From contig DGTP01000004.1 in assembly GCA_002394335.1 (NCBI GenBank), forward strand, positions 62,001-126,000: a stretch of 64,000 nucleotides of DNA, written 5' to 3'. The DNA comes from Bacteroidales bacterium UBA4333 (GTDB lineage Bacteria > Bacteroidota > Bacteroidia > Bacteroidales > Paludibacteraceae). This document shows, piece after piece, positions 24,801-32,966 of the stretch; position 1 is the first letter of the stretch; every line of letters starts with the position of its first letter. The notes beneath the pieces were generated by a model. It did no database searches and was not told the origin of the DNA. It saw only the letters and a list, made by a program, of their open reading frames with translations. The translations under genes were made by a program, and so were the position numbers.

Positions 24801-25929
24801 TGACTACATCTATAATCTTCGGGGTAATGCCGTATTTGGCTTCGTATGCCTCTACGGCGCGCTTGGTGAAAGCATCGTAGAGTTCGTCTTTGACGAGGTT
24901 GATGGTACACCCGCCGAATCCGCCGCCCATGATACGCGAGCCTGTTACGCCGCACTCTTTGGCGAGGTCGTTGAGGAAATCGAGTTCCTCGCAGCTGACT
25001 TCATAGTCGCGGCTGAGGCCTTGGTGGGTGAGGTACATCTGTTTGCCGACCTCCTCGTAGTCTCCTTTGACGAGTGCGTCACAGACTGCCAGCACGCGGT
25101 CTTTCTCGCCCAGGACGAAAGTGGCACGCTGTATATCCTCGGCAGAGCAAGTGGCTTTGACAGCCTCCAGATCTTCCCATGTGCAATCACGGAGCGTTTC
25201 GATCTTGCGGTCGGGGTGGAGCGCCTGAATGGCGGCTGCCACATTCTCGCAAGAGCGGCGGCGGTCGTTATAAGGCGAGCCTGCCAGTTCGTGTTTGACG
25301 CAAGAGTTGACCAGCACCAAGCGATAGCCTTTCGGTTCGAACGGGAAATACTCGAACTCGCGGCTGCGGCAGTCCAGACGCATGAGTTTGCCTGCTTGTC
25401 CGAAGACCGAAGCGAACTGATCCATTATGCCGCAGTTGCAGCCGATATACTTGTGCTCGGTAGCCTGTCCGGCGAGCACCATGTCCCAGCGTGAGATAGA
25501 GCCTCCGAAGAGATCGTTGAGTCCGTAAGCGAAGCAACTCTCCAGCGCAGCGCTGGAAGACATTCCGGCACCCAGAGGCACATCTCCGGCAAAAACGGTG
25601 TCAAAACCGCCGACTGCCACACCGCGTTCAATCAGTTCGCGTGCCACACCATAGACGAAACGGAAGCAGGTAGCCTCCGGTCCTTTGGGGCCGTTAACGG
25701 TCCACTCGGCGTAGTCATCAAGGTCGATAGAGTAAGCGCGGACTGTATCCGTGCCGTTAGGACGGATGACCGCCATGATACCTTGCTCTACAGCGCCCGG
25801 GAAGACAAAACCGCCATTATAGTCGGTGTGCTCACCTATAAGATTAATACGGCCGGGAGAGGCATAGACAGTACCGGTTTGTCCGGCAAACTTGTCTGCA
25901 AAGACTTGCAGAAGAAATTCCTTTTTCAT
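24772..25929 (-). CDS. galK: Galactokinase
   Basis: A 385-residue GHMP kinase making galactose 1-phosphate. The N-terminal signature GRINLIGEHTDYNGGFVFPG, the ATP-binding loop VPLGAGMSSSAALE and the C-terminal motif SRIMGGGFGGCTINLV are all intact. Length is normal. It starts 40 bp beyond the ssrA terminator and shows no promoter of its own, so it may be read through from ssrA or from a promoter I cannot see. galT and galE are not in the window. Confidence 0.95.
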   Translation of the reverse strand: MKKEFLLQVFADKFAGQTGTVYASPGRINLIGEHTDYNGGFVFPGAVEQGIMAVIRPNGTDTVRAYSIDLDDYAEWTVNGPKGPEATCFRFVYGVARELIERGVAVGGFDTVFAGDVPLGAGMSSSAALESCFAYGLNDLFGGSISRWDMVLAGQATEHKYIGCNCGIMDQFASVFGQAGKLMRLDCRSREFEYFPFEPKGYRLVLVNSCVKHELAGSPYNDRRRSCENVAAAIQALHPDRKIETLRDCTWEDLEAVKATCSAEDIQRATFVLGEKDRVLAVCDALVKGDYEEVGKQMYLTHQGLSRDYEVSCEELDFLNDLAKECGVTGSRIMGGGFGGCTINLVKDELYDAFTKRAVEAYEAKYGITPKIIDVVIGDGSRKIG

Positions 25930-25968
25930 ATGATATTAGTTTTTAATAGCTTTTGGCGGGGGGGTATA

Positions 25969-25989
25969 AGCCCCCTCCGGAGGGGGGCT
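25969..25989 (-). terminator. GC-rich hairpin downstream of ssrA
   Basis: AGCCCCCTCC (25969-25978) pairs with GGAGGGGGGCT (25979-25989) with one extra G. It lies 15 bp beyond the tmRNA CCA end. No T-run follows. Confidence 0.6.
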
Positions 25990-26003
25990 CTATATCCGTC
26001 AGT

Positions 26004-26397
26004 TGGTGGAGCTAGTGGGAGTCGAACCCACGTCCAAACACGGAACAAATACGCTTTCTACACGCTTATCCCAGCTTTCATTTTCGTCCGCAAGCAAGAC
26101 CCAGGCTACCAACTTACGGCTTATCTGCTTTGGTTTCGGAACCGCATCGCAGCCTACGGCTCCTATTCTGTGAATTTCCGCACCGCTTGATCCATTCAGC
26201 CCACAGACTCGGCTTGGAGCGATGTCCCGTTCAGGCACCTTGTACCTGAATAAAGTAACCTACTGTACTTCGGTTAGGCAGCGAGAGCTACATTATAGTT
26301 GCCAGTTATAATTTTGAGAACCGGATTAACGAGCTTATTCTCGGTGCTCGACGTGCTTACATACCCATTCTACATGCTGTCAAAACCAGATAGCCCC
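26004..26397 (-). ncRNA. ssrA: Transfer-messenger RNA (tmRNA)
   Basis: A single-piece tmRNA of about 394 nt. The 5' end GGGGCTATCTGGTTTTGACA pairs with 3' TAGCTCC before the encoded ACCA (one G-U), and the T-arm reads GTGGGTTCGACTCCCAC. The tag frame at 26303-26274 reads GGC AAC TAT AAT GTA GCT CTC GCT GCC TAA, i.e. GNYNVALAA, a Bacteroidetes-type tag ending in the ALAA degron. It rescues stalled ribosomes. It has its own minus-strand promoter. Confidence 0.96.
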
Positions 26398-26408
26398 ATT
26401 TTTCGCTG

Positions 26409-26439
26409 CAAAATTAGTAAAATATTTGCATATATCAAA
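26409..26439 (-). promoter_or_regulatory. Promoter for ssrA
   Basis: On the minus strand TTTG (26439-26436) and TAATTTTG (26416-26409) are 19 bp apart, 11 bp before the tmRNA 5' end. It interleaves with the divergent promoter at 26425-26456. Confidence 0.75.
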
Positions 26440-26456
26440 ATTTTTGTGTATTTTTG
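26425..26456 (+). promoter_or_regulatory. Promoter for the GNAT-like/Fur/protease operon
   Basis: TTTG (26425-26428, in TTTGCATATATC) and TATTTTTG (26449-26456) are 20 bp apart. It overlaps the ssrA promoter on the other strand, so the two may compete for polymerase. The in-frame TTG at 26454 lies inside the -7 box, which excludes it as a start for the next gene. Confidence 0.75.
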
Positions 26457-26486
26457 CAGCCGTTTTTGGAAAAAAAGACAATTTTT

Positions 26487-27620
26487 ATGTCTGTAGAGAT
26501 ACGTGAAATACACTCCAAACGGGAGTTAAAACAGTTCATAGAGTTTGCCAACAAGCTCTATGAAGGCAGCCGTTTTTACTGTCCGCCGCTGTTCTTCGAC
26601 GAGATGAACTGTTTTGACCCGGAAAGCAATCCTGCCTTGGAGGTGTGTGAGTATCGGTTATGGATGGCATACAAGGACGGCAAGCCCGTCGGACGCGTAG
26701 CAGGAATTATCAACAGGAAGGCGAATGAGAAATGGGGTGTGAAGAAAGTGCGTTTCGGCTGGTGGGATTTTGTGGATGATCTAGAGGTGAGCCGTGCTTT
26801 GTTAGATACTGTGGCGGCTTGGGGGAAAGCCCGAGGCATGGAGCAGTTGAACGGTCCTGTAGGGTTTACGGATTTTGACCATGAGGGTCTGCTTCTGGAG
26901 GGATACGACTATCCGGCAGTGATGGCTTCGCTGTACAACTATCCGTATTATGTGAAACACATAGACGCGTACGGAATGGAGAAGGAAGCCGACTGGATAG
27001 AGTTTCAGGTTTATCCTCCTGAGAAATGTCCGGAGCGGTTAGAGCGTATCGCCGATATAGTAAAGGAACGTTCGCACGTGCATGTGGACAAAGTGAAGAA
27101 CTCCCGCGAGCTGGTGCGCAAGTACGGCATAGAGTACATGGATGTGATAGACACTGCTTATCAGAATCTATATAATTTCCAGCCGATGACCGACAAGCAG
27201 AAGAACTACTACAAGAACATGTATTTCCCGTTGCTGAATTTTGATTTTGTGACCATCGTGGTCAATGAGAAGGACGAGATAGTGGGAGTAGGCTTGGGAA
27301 TGCCGGATATATCGGATGCGTTGCGCAAGTGCAAAGGCCAGTTGTTGCCTTTCGGTTGGTATCATATACTGAAGGCTCTTCGGGCAAAGAAGATGGATTC
27401 GTTCAGTTTTCTGCTTATAGCCGTAAGACCCGATTATCAGGACAAAGGAATCAACGCCCTGTTCTTCCAGGACCAGATACCTTATATCAACCGCTACGGG
27501 ATCAAACGCCTGGAGACGACCAGTATCTTGGAGACCAACACCAAGAACATCGCCAACTTCACGCAGTTTGACCACAAGGTACACAAGCGGCACCGCGCTT
27601 ATATCAAAGGCATAGAGTGA
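26487..27620 (+). CDS. GNAT-superfamily-like protein (large Bacteroidetes type)
   Basis: A 377-residue cytosolic protein from ATG 26487. VEIREIHSKRELKQFIEFAN, the central GFTDFDHEGLLLEGYDYPA and the C-terminal RPDYQDKGINALFFQDQIPY (equivalent to the acetyl-CoA loop) followed by LETTSILETNTKNIANF resemble a family of about 380 aa annotated as N-acetyltransferases in Bacteroidetes. The substrate is unknown. It overlaps the fur start (TGATG), so it is translationally coupled to a metal regulator. Confidence 0.78.
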   Translation: MSVEIREIHSKRELKQFIEFANKLYEGSRFYCPPLFFDEMNCFDPESNPALEVCEYRLWMAYKDGKPVGRVAGIINRKANEKWGVKKVRFGWWDFVDDLEVSRALLDTVAAWGKARGMEQLNGPVGFTDFDHEGLLLEGYDYPAVMASLYNYPYYVKHIDAYGMEKEADWIEFQVYPPEKCPERLERIADIVKERSHVHVDKVKNSRELVRKYGIEYMDVIDTAYQNLYNFQPMTDKQKNYYKNMYFPLLNFDFVTIVVNEKDEIVGVGLGMPDISDALRKCKGQLLPFGWYHILKALRAKKMDSFSFLLIAVRPDYQDKGINALFFQDQIPYINRYGIKRLETTSILETNTKNIANFTQFDHKVHKRHRAYIKGIE

Positions 27621-28087
27621 TGAAGCCTCGCAGTGCGGAAAATAAGGCAAGCGAAATGCAACGCCGCCTGGACGCCTATGTGGAAGAACATAACATGCGT
27701 CGCTCTCCGACCAGGGACCTGGTACTGGCAGAGGCATGCAAGTTGCCGCAGCCTTTTGCCGCAAGCGAACTGATAGAAGCTGCCGAAAAACAACATATTT
27801 CGATGCCAACGGTATATAATGTACTGCAATTATTGATTAAGGCACGAATTTTGTTGAAGGTAAACAGAGACTCCACTCGCGAGCATGCGATGTACGAGAT
27901 CTTGGCCGGTAAGAGTTATACTATACAGATGTATTGCACGCGTTGCGGACGCGTAACACCGGTGCAAAGCAAAGTATTGAACAACGCCATCAAGGCGTAT
28001 AAGTTTAACAATTTTAACTTACAGCGATTTTCGCTCTTCGTATATGGGGAATGCAAAGTCTGCCGGAGTTATAAGCGATTATATTGA
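27620..28087 (+). CDS. fur: Fur-family metal-responsive repressor
   Basis: A 155-residue winged-helix regulator. The DNA-binding domain covers about residues 10-80 (RRSPTRDLVLAEACKLPQPF, ISMPTVYNVLQLLIKARI). Two CxxC pairs, YCTRCGR and ECKVCR, form the structural zinc site of Fur/PerR/Zur proteins. The usual His-rich HxH metal-sensing loop is not obvious, so which metal it senses is uncertain. I chose ATG 27620, overlapping the upstream stop. The nearby feoB and HMA genes make iron or another divalent metal plausible. Confidence 0.85.
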   Translation: MKPRSAENKASEMQRRLDAYVEEHNMRRSPTRDLVLAEACKLPQPFAASELIEAAEKQHISMPTVYNVLQLLIKARILLKVNRDSTREHAMYEILAGKSYTIQMYCTRCGRVTPVQSKVLNNAIKAYKFNNFNLQRFSLFVYGECKVCRSYKRLY

Positions 28088-28089
28088 TT

Positions 28090-28770
28090 ATGGAAGTTTA
28101 TTATTGGATACTATTCATCGTCATAGCGTTGGCAAGTTGGATTGCCAGCAAGCGCGTTGAGAGTAAGTTCAAGAAGTACTCCGAGGTGCCTTTGAGGATG
28201 ACTGGTGCCGAGGTGGCGGAAAAGATGCTCAGGGACAATGATATCATGGATGTGAAGGTAGTGAGCACCGGCGGTTTTCTGACCGACCACTACAACCCTG
28301 CCACCAAGACGGTAAATCTGTCGGAGAGTGTATATCATGGTTCCAATGTGGCAGCAGCGGCAGTGGCGGCTCATGAGTGCGGTCATGCCTTGCAGCACAA
28401 TCATGCCTATGCTCCGCTTCAGTTACGTACGGCATTGGTGCCAGTGGTAAGCTTTTCAAGCAGGGTTATGACCTGGGTACTGTTGATAGGAATTCTGTTG
28501 ATCAAGGTGGTTCCTGCGGTGTTGCTGGCAGGAATAATAATGTTCGGACTGACGACTTTGTTCTCGTTCATAACCCTTCCTGTTGAGGTGAATGCCAGTC
28601 AGCGTGCAGTAGCTTGGCTGGAGTCGGCAGGGATCACAGACCGCGAGACAACAGAGATGGCGTCAGACGCATTGCACAGCGCAGCCTATACATACGTAGT
28701 GGCGGCATTGAGTTCGCTGGCAACGCTAATGTATTATGTGATGATATATTTAGGCAGAAGAAGAAATTAA
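28090..28770 (+). CDS. Membrane-bound neutral zinc metallopeptidase (YugP family)
   Basis: A 226-residue protein. One N-terminal membrane segment (residues 4-17), the zinc motif AAHECGHALQH (HExxH), two central helices (about 115-160) and a C-terminal helix. LTDHYNPATKTVNLSESVYH and FSFITLPVEVNASQRAVAWL match the Zn_peptidase_2 family, in which the N-A-S-x-R-A segment is conserved. ATG 28090 is used rather than the TTG six bases upstream. It starts 2 bp after fur, so they are one operon. Biological substrate unknown. Confidence 0.88.
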   Translation: MEVYYWILFIVIALASWIASKRVESKFKKYSEVPLRMTGAEVAEKMLRDNDIMDVKVVSTGGFLTDHYNPATKTVNLSESVYHGSNVAAAAVAAHECGHALQHNHAYAPLQLRTALVPVVSFSSRVMTWVLLIGILLIKVVPAVLLAGIIMFGLTTLFSFITLPVEVNASQRAVAWLESAGITDRETTEMASDALHSAAYTYVVAALSSLATLMYYVMIYLGRRRN

Positions 28771-28780
28771 CTGAATATAA

Positions 28781-28854
28781 GGCCCCGTAGCTCAATTGAA
28801 TAGAGTGTCAGATTCCGGTTCTGAAGGTTCTGGGTTTGAGCCCCAGCGGGGTCA
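28781..28854 (+). tRNA. tRNA-Arg(CCG)
   Basis: Acceptor GGCCCCG pairs with CGGGGTC (one G-U), D-arm TAGCTCAATTGAATAGAG, anticodon arm TCAGA-TTCCGGT-TCTGA with anticodon CCG, T-arm CTGGGTTTGAGCCCCAG (standard UUYGA-type loop). Discriminator A; CCA is not encoded. A T-run (28856-28861) follows as terminator. It lies 10 bp after the protease gene. Confidence 0.93.
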
Positions 28855-28881
28855 CTTTTTTGAAATCCCCTATTTTTAGGT

Positions 28882-28913
28882 ATTGTGCATATGCGCAAAA
28901 AAGCGTAATTTTG
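28882..28913 (+). promoter_or_regulatory. Promoter for feoB
   Basis: ATTG (28882-28885) and TAATTTTG (28906-28913) are 20 bp apart, with GCATATGC in the spacer. The feoB ATG at 28940 follows. Confidence 0.65.
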
Positions 28914-28939
28914 CACTCGCAAACGAATTGGTCAGTTTC

Positions 28940-30613
28940 ATGTCTAAGACAATAAAAATAGGAGTAGTAGGAAGTCCCAAATCGGGCAAGACGGCTCTTA
29001 CCGGTGCATTGAGTGCCAGAGCAAAATCTTTAGCCATTCCTTTTGAGTTTACGGAGGTACATGACCTCGACGATCTGCACGGACATGTGTTTGATCTGGT
29101 GCTCCAAGTGGTGGATTCCGTCAACTTGGAGAACTCTCTGCTTCTGACTCCCCATATTATTGACGAGCAGGAGAAGATTGTAATGGCTTTCGGGCGTTAC
29201 GACGCCTTGTTGGAGACAGATCATGAATTGGATTTTGAGAAGATGCACCGCCTGATAGGTGTGCCTCAATGCCAAGTCTCCGTAAGGCAGAACAAGGGTA
29301 TTGACGAGTTGTTGCAGATTTTGCAGACGACGGCAGCCCAGCCTGTGTCGACCGCCCATCCGATCTATCATATCCGTGATCTGGGAGACGAGGCCGCCTA
29401 TGCCGCTTATGTGCACGGTGTGCTGAACCAGACTCTGCGTCACGCCAAGAACGACCAGCACCAGACCCGTCTGGAGAAAATCGACAAGGTTCTTACCAAC
29501 AAATGGCTGGGATTTCCGATTATGCTCTTGATTTTGTATGTGGTGTTCGAGTGTACCTTCACGCTCGGCGCTTATCCTCAGGAGTGGATAGCAGGCGGCA
29601 TAGACGCGCTGTGCGAGTGGAGCCGCGGGGTGATGGGCGAAGGCTGGTTCCCGTCGATGCTCATAGACGGTATTATACAAGGTGTGGGAGCTGTGCTGGC
29701 TTTTCTGCCGAATATCATAATTCTCTTCTTTTTCATCAGTATTATGGAGGACACGGGATATATGTCCCGTGAGGCTTATCTGATGGACGGAATTATGCAC
29801 CATGTGGGGTTGCACGGGCGCAGTTTCGTGCCAATGCTGATGGGCTTCGGATGCAATGTGCCTGCCATCATGGCAGCGCGTGATCTGAAGGATCCTCGGG
29901 ACAGGGCTCTTACGATGCTTATGGTACCGTTCATGTCCTGTTCGGCGCGTCTGCCGGTGTATATGCTTTTTGTGGATACATTCTTCGCGAAGCACAAGGC
30001 TCTTGTAATGCTTTCCCTGTATGCTATAGGTGTTTGCTTGGGAATACTGTTTGCGCTTATCATGAAGCGCACCAAGTGGTTTAAGAAGCCGGACGAGGAT
30101 CTGGTGAACGAGTTGCCGGAGTTCAGACTGCCTTCCTGGCGCAGTACCTGTGCGCATATATGGGAGCGTGTGGCAGACTATCTGCAGAAGATAGCCACCG
30201 TTATTCTCTGGGCAAGTATTATCATCTGGGCTCTGGAGTATTTCCCGACGCAGTCTTCCGGCGATGTGGAGCGTTCGTATCTTGCGATGATAGGCAAGGC
30301 CCTGGAGCCTGTAATGTCTCCGTTAGGGTTTGACTGGAAGATGGCCGTGTGTCTGCTGACCGGTCTGCCTGCGAAAGAAGCGATTGTCTCCACGCTGGCT
30401 ATCCTCTACGGCGACATATCGACCGGATTCACCCCTCTCACAGCCTATACGTTCATGGTGTTTGTGTTGCTTTACTTCCCTTGCGTAGCCACTGTGGTTA
30501 CCCTGCGGCGCGAGGTAGGCAGAGGCTGGGCCTGCTATATGGTGGTGCAGTCGCTGCTGTTAGCGTGGGTGTGTGCCTTCGCAATATACCAGACAGGATT
30601 ATTGCTGATATAA
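28940..30613 (+). CDS. feoB: FeoB-type ferrous iron transporter with a reduced G domain
   Basis: A 557-residue protein from ATG 28940. The membrane part is a normal FeoB: GYMSREAYLMDGIMHHVGLH, SFVPMLMGFGCNVPAIMAAR, RALTMLMVPFMSCSARLPVY (gate motif) and LTGLPAKEAIVSTLAILYGD. The N-terminal domain keeps the P-loop GSPKSGKT but is only about 160 residues: the DxxG (switch II) and the switch I/G2 region are not identifiable, and the expected NxxD reads GRYD. VLQVVDSVNLENSLLLTPHI and VSVRQNKGIDELLQIL still align with FeoB. It is shorter than usual (700-800), and no FeoA is adjacent. Nucleotide hydrolysis may be altered or lost. Fur is encoded 1 kb upstream. Confidence 0.88.
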   Translation: MSKTIKIGVVGSPKSGKTALTGALSARAKSLAIPFEFTEVHDLDDLHGHVFDLVLQVVDSVNLENSLLLTPHIIDEQEKIVMAFGRYDALLETDHELDFEKMHRLIGVPQCQVSVRQNKGIDELLQILQTTAAQPVSTAHPIYHIRDLGDEAAYAAYVHGVLNQTLRHAKNDQHQTRLEKIDKVLTNKWLGFPIMLLILYVVFECTFTLGAYPQEWIAGGIDALCEWSRGVMGEGWFPSMLIDGIIQGVGAVLAFLPNIIILFFFISIMEDTGYMSREAYLMDGIMHHVGLHGRSFVPMLMGFGCNVPAIMAARDLKDPRDRALTMLMVPFMSCSARLPVYMLFVDTFFAKHKALVMLSLYAIGVCLGILFALIMKRTKWFKKPDEDLVNELPEFRLPSWRSTCAHIWERVADYLQKIATVILWASIIIWALEYFPTQSSGDVERSYLAMIGKALEPVMSPLGFDWKMAVCLLTGLPAKEAIVSTLAILYGDISTGFTPLTAYTFMVFVLLYFPCVATVVTLRREVGRGWACYMVVQSLLLAWVCAFAIYQTGLLLI

Positions 30614-30640
30614 TAAGAATACAGATAAGGAAATATAGAA

Positions 30641-30970
30641 ATGAAACGACTGTTGATTTTTATGATGGCATTGTTGCCGGTTTTAGGTATCTATGCCAAA
30701 CAGGACAAGAAGACTGTGCTCTTCTATGTGGACATTCATTGCCAGGGGTGTTGTGACAAGATCATGAAGAATATTGCGTTTGAGCCGGGAGTGAAAGATA
30801 TCGAATGCAATATAGAGAAGAAGACTGTCAAGGTGACGTATGACGCCAACAAGACGGATGTGCCGACCTTGCAGAAAGCGTTTGCCAAGATAGGCAAACC
30901 AGCCACGACCAATCCTCCCAAGGCGAAAAAAGAAGTTGACGCCTCAACAGGGGCGTCAACTCCAGAATGA
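30641..30970 (+). CDS. Periplasmic heavy-metal-associated (HMA) domain protein
   Basis: A 109-residue protein with signal peptide MKRLLIFMMALLPVLGIYAK and one ferredoxin-like HMA domain, TVLFYVDIHCQGCCDKIMKN, which has the CxxC(C) copper/metal motif. The C-terminal tail is Lys/Pro/Ala-rich, and its last codons fold into a perfect DNA/RNA hairpin. It follows feoB by 27 bp and is probably cotranscribed, suggesting metal binding in the envelope, though HMA proteins usually prefer copper rather than iron. Confidence 0.85.
   Translation: MKRLLIFMMALLPVLGIYAKQDKKTVLFYVDIHCQGCCDKIMKNIAFEPGVKDIECNIEKKTVKVTYDANKTDVPTLQKAFAKIGKPATTNPPKAKKEVDASTGASTPE
30935..30960 (+). terminator. Hairpin inside the end of the HMA gene
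   Basis: GTTGACGCC (30935-30943) pairs perfectly with GGCGTCAAC (30952-30960) around an 8 nt loop, encoding VDASTGAST in the protein tail. It ends 10 bp before the stop codon and 30 bp before the convergent cysS stop, so it may serve as an economical terminator. Confidence 0.55.
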
Positions 30971-30990
30971 AGAAAGTCTTTCAAGAAGAC

Positions 30991-32469
30991 TTACAGCGTC
31001 CACTCGAAGCCGTCTTTCCGGTCTTTGATCTGAAATCCCAGGGCAGCCAATTGATTGCGAATGCGGTCAGAGGTTGCCCAGTTTTTTTGTTCTTTGGCTT
31101 CCTGACGGAGTTGCAGGAGCAGGTCAACAGCGCCCTTGTAAGCGGCTGTGGTCTGTTCGTTACCGGCGTTTTCTCCTTCCAATCGCAAACCGAGGATATC
31201 TATAGCGAACGTCTTCCAGACGGATTGGAGTTCTTTGAGGTCTTCTGCAGAGATGGTGCCTTTGCCGTCGTGCACGGTGTTGATGGCATGGGCGGAGTCA
31301 AAGAGCAGTGAGATAACCACCTGCGAGTTGAGGTCGTCGTCCATGGCGTCTTGACATTGCTGACGAAGGGAAGCAACGGTCTTGGCGATGGTCTCCTGAG
31401 TCTCGGCTGAGGCTTGGAGCTTGAGGAGGCGTGCATAAGTCTCCTGCATACGTAGGAAGCCTTTCTCGGCAGCCTCTAACGCCTCCGAGGAGAAGTCCAC
31501 CGTGGAGCGGTAGTGCGCCTGAAGGATGAAGAAACGGATCGTCATCGGCGAGAAGGGCTTGGTGAGGAGTTCGTGGTCTCCGGTGAAGAACTGCTCCAGA
31601 GTGATGAAATTGTTATAACTCTTACCCATCTTCTTTCCGTTGATAGTGATCATGTTGTTGTGCATCCAGTAGTTCACCGTTTCGTGTCCGAGAGCCGCGC
31701 AGGACTGAGCTATCTCAGCCTCGTGGTGGGGGAACATGAGATCCATTCCTCCGCCGTGGATGTCAAATCGTTCGCCCAAGTATTTGGTGCCCATGGCAGA
31801 GCACTCCATGTGCCATCCGGGAAATCCCTCAGACCACGGAGAAGGCCAGTGCATAATATGTTCGGGCGAGGCTTTCTTCCAGAGGGCGAAGTCGTAGCTG
31901 TGTTTCTTCTCCTCCTGTCCGTCCAGTTCGCGGGTGTCGGTGACTATATCGTTGAGGTTGCGCCCTGAGAGTTTGCCATAGGGGAAGTCTTGCGCGAACC
32001 GCTCAACGTCCATATAGACAGAGCCGTTGGAGACATAGGCGTAGCCATGATCGAGGATCTGCTGAATGAAAGCGATCTGCTCGATAATATGTCCGGAGGC
32101 GTGCGGCTCGATGGAAGGCGGAAGGACATTCAGGGCTTCCATATCGTGGTGGTAGCGGTTGGTGTAGTATTGTACCACCTCCATCGGCTCCAGCTGCTCG
32201 AGACGGGCTTTCTTGGCGATCTTGTCTTCGCCCTCGTCGGCGTCGTGCTCCAAGTGCCCGACATCCGTAATATTACGCACGTAGCGCACCTTGTATCCCA
32301 GATAGGTGAGATAGCGGTAAAGGAGATCAAAGGTGATAGCCGGACGAGCATGCCCCAGGTGGGCGTCGCCATAGACAGTAGGACCGCATACATACATACC
32401 AACGTGACCTTCGTGAATGGGTTTGAACGGCTCCTTAAATCTCGATAAAGAATTATAGATATACAACAT
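30991..32469 (-). CDS. cysS: Cysteine-tRNA ligase
   Basis: A 492-residue class I synthetase. GDAHLGHARP is the HIGH-type motif, NGKKMGKSYNN the KMSKS-type motif, and the zinc ligands are in MYVCGPTVYG, GWHMECSAMG and FPHHEAEIAQ. The start ATG 32469 (MLYIYNSLSR) matches the family; the longer frame to 32499 would need a TTG start next to the transcription start. Solo gene with its own promoter; converges with the HMA gene. Confidence 0.96.
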   Translation of the reverse strand: MLYIYNSLSRFKEPFKPIHEGHVGMYVCGPTVYGDAHLGHARPAITFDLLYRYLTYLGYKVRYVRNITDVGHLEHDADEGEDKIAKKARLEQLEPMEVVQYYTNRYHHDMEALNVLPPSIEPHASGHIIEQIAFIQQILDHGYAYVSNGSVYMDVERFAQDFPYGKLSGRNLNDIVTDTRELDGQEEKKHSYDFALWKKASPEHIMHWPSPWSEGFPGWHMECSAMGTKYLGERFDIHGGGMDLMFPHHEAEIAQSCAALGHETVNYWMHNNMITINGKKMGKSYNNFITLEQFFTGDHELLTKPFSPMTIRFFILQAHYRSTVDFSSEALEAAEKGFLRMQETYARLLKLQASAETQETIAKTVASLRQQCQDAMDDDLNSQVVISLLFDSAHAINTVHDGKGTISAEDLKELQSVWKTFAIDILGLRLEGENAGNEQTTAAYKGAVDLLLQLRQEAKEQKNWATSDRIRNQLAALGFQIKDRKDGFEWTL

Positions 32470-32509
32470 AGCGATACAGACAATTTTGTTGTTGACCAAT
32501 TTTTCCGTG

Positions 32510-32541
32510 CAAAGGTAGTGTTTTTTTTTGACATATGCAAG
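32510..32541 (-). promoter_or_regulatory. Promoter for cysS
   Basis: On the minus strand CTTGCATATGTC (from 32541) and TACCTTTG (32517-32510) are spaced by 20 bp. The transcript starts about 35 bp before the ATG. Confidence 0.8.
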
Positions 32542-32587
32542 AATATATCCGTTTTGGAGTTAAAAATGCAGGTTTTGGTTGCAAAAA

Positions 32588-32619
32588 ATTGCATATGTCA
32601 AATTATTTTTGTATTTTTG
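32588..32619 (+). promoter_or_regulatory. Orphan promoter reading into a repeat region
   Basis: ATTGCATATGTC (from 32588), a 20 bp spacer and TATTTTTG (32612-32619). It is back-to-back with the cysS promoter. No gene follows on the plus strand before the bidirectional terminator at 32935-32966. Confidence 0.7.
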
Positions 32620-32808
32620 CAGGCTTTAAGGTTGTCCCAAAGATGGGACAAAAGTGGATGATGAGTTGTCGCAAAGATGAGACAAAAGGGGATGATGAGT
32701 TGTCGCAAAGATGCGATAAAAGCGGATGATGTAAAATTAGCAATGTGCAAATCGGTGACTCGATAAAACCCTTACTTACCCCTTACAAGACCCTTACGGG
32801 GGGAAGCC

Positions 32809-32904
32809 GGACCGCTATGCTGTAGGACCGTTGCACTGTAGGACAGTTGCACTGTAGGACCGCTACACTGTAGGACCGCTACGCTGTAAGACGGCGACGC
32901 TGTT
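32809..32904 (+). repeat. 16-bp tandem repeat, six copies
   Basis: Consensus GGACCGCTACGCTGTA; copies begin at 32809, 32825, 32841, 32857, 32873 and 32889, the last most diverged. The same core CGCTGTAAGACCGCT occurs once near 14890 and four times inside the NfnB-NfnA gene at 37434-37492. Confidence 0.92.
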
Positions 32905-32934
32905 AGCGGCGGCAAGAATGCCGCTGAAGAAAAC

Positions 32935-32966
32935 AAAACTCCGGAGGAAATCTTCTCCGGAGTTTT
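32935..32966 (-). terminator. Bidirectional terminator between the repeat transcript and nagB
   Basis: AAAACTCCGGAG (32935-32946) pairs with CTCCGGAGTTTT (32955-32966). T-runs are present on both strands, so it can end nagB (minus) and the plus-strand repeat transcript. Confidence 0.85.

Noticed and set aside
27617..27619. GTG start for fur and TTG start for the zinc protease (28084)
   Set aside because: ATG codons three and six bases further on give the expected overlaps and family starts; the alternative codons are not needed.
32809..32904. Regular array that could look like a CRISPR
   Set aside because: Units are 16 bp with no unique spacers between them, and no cas gene is present; it is a plain tandem repeat.
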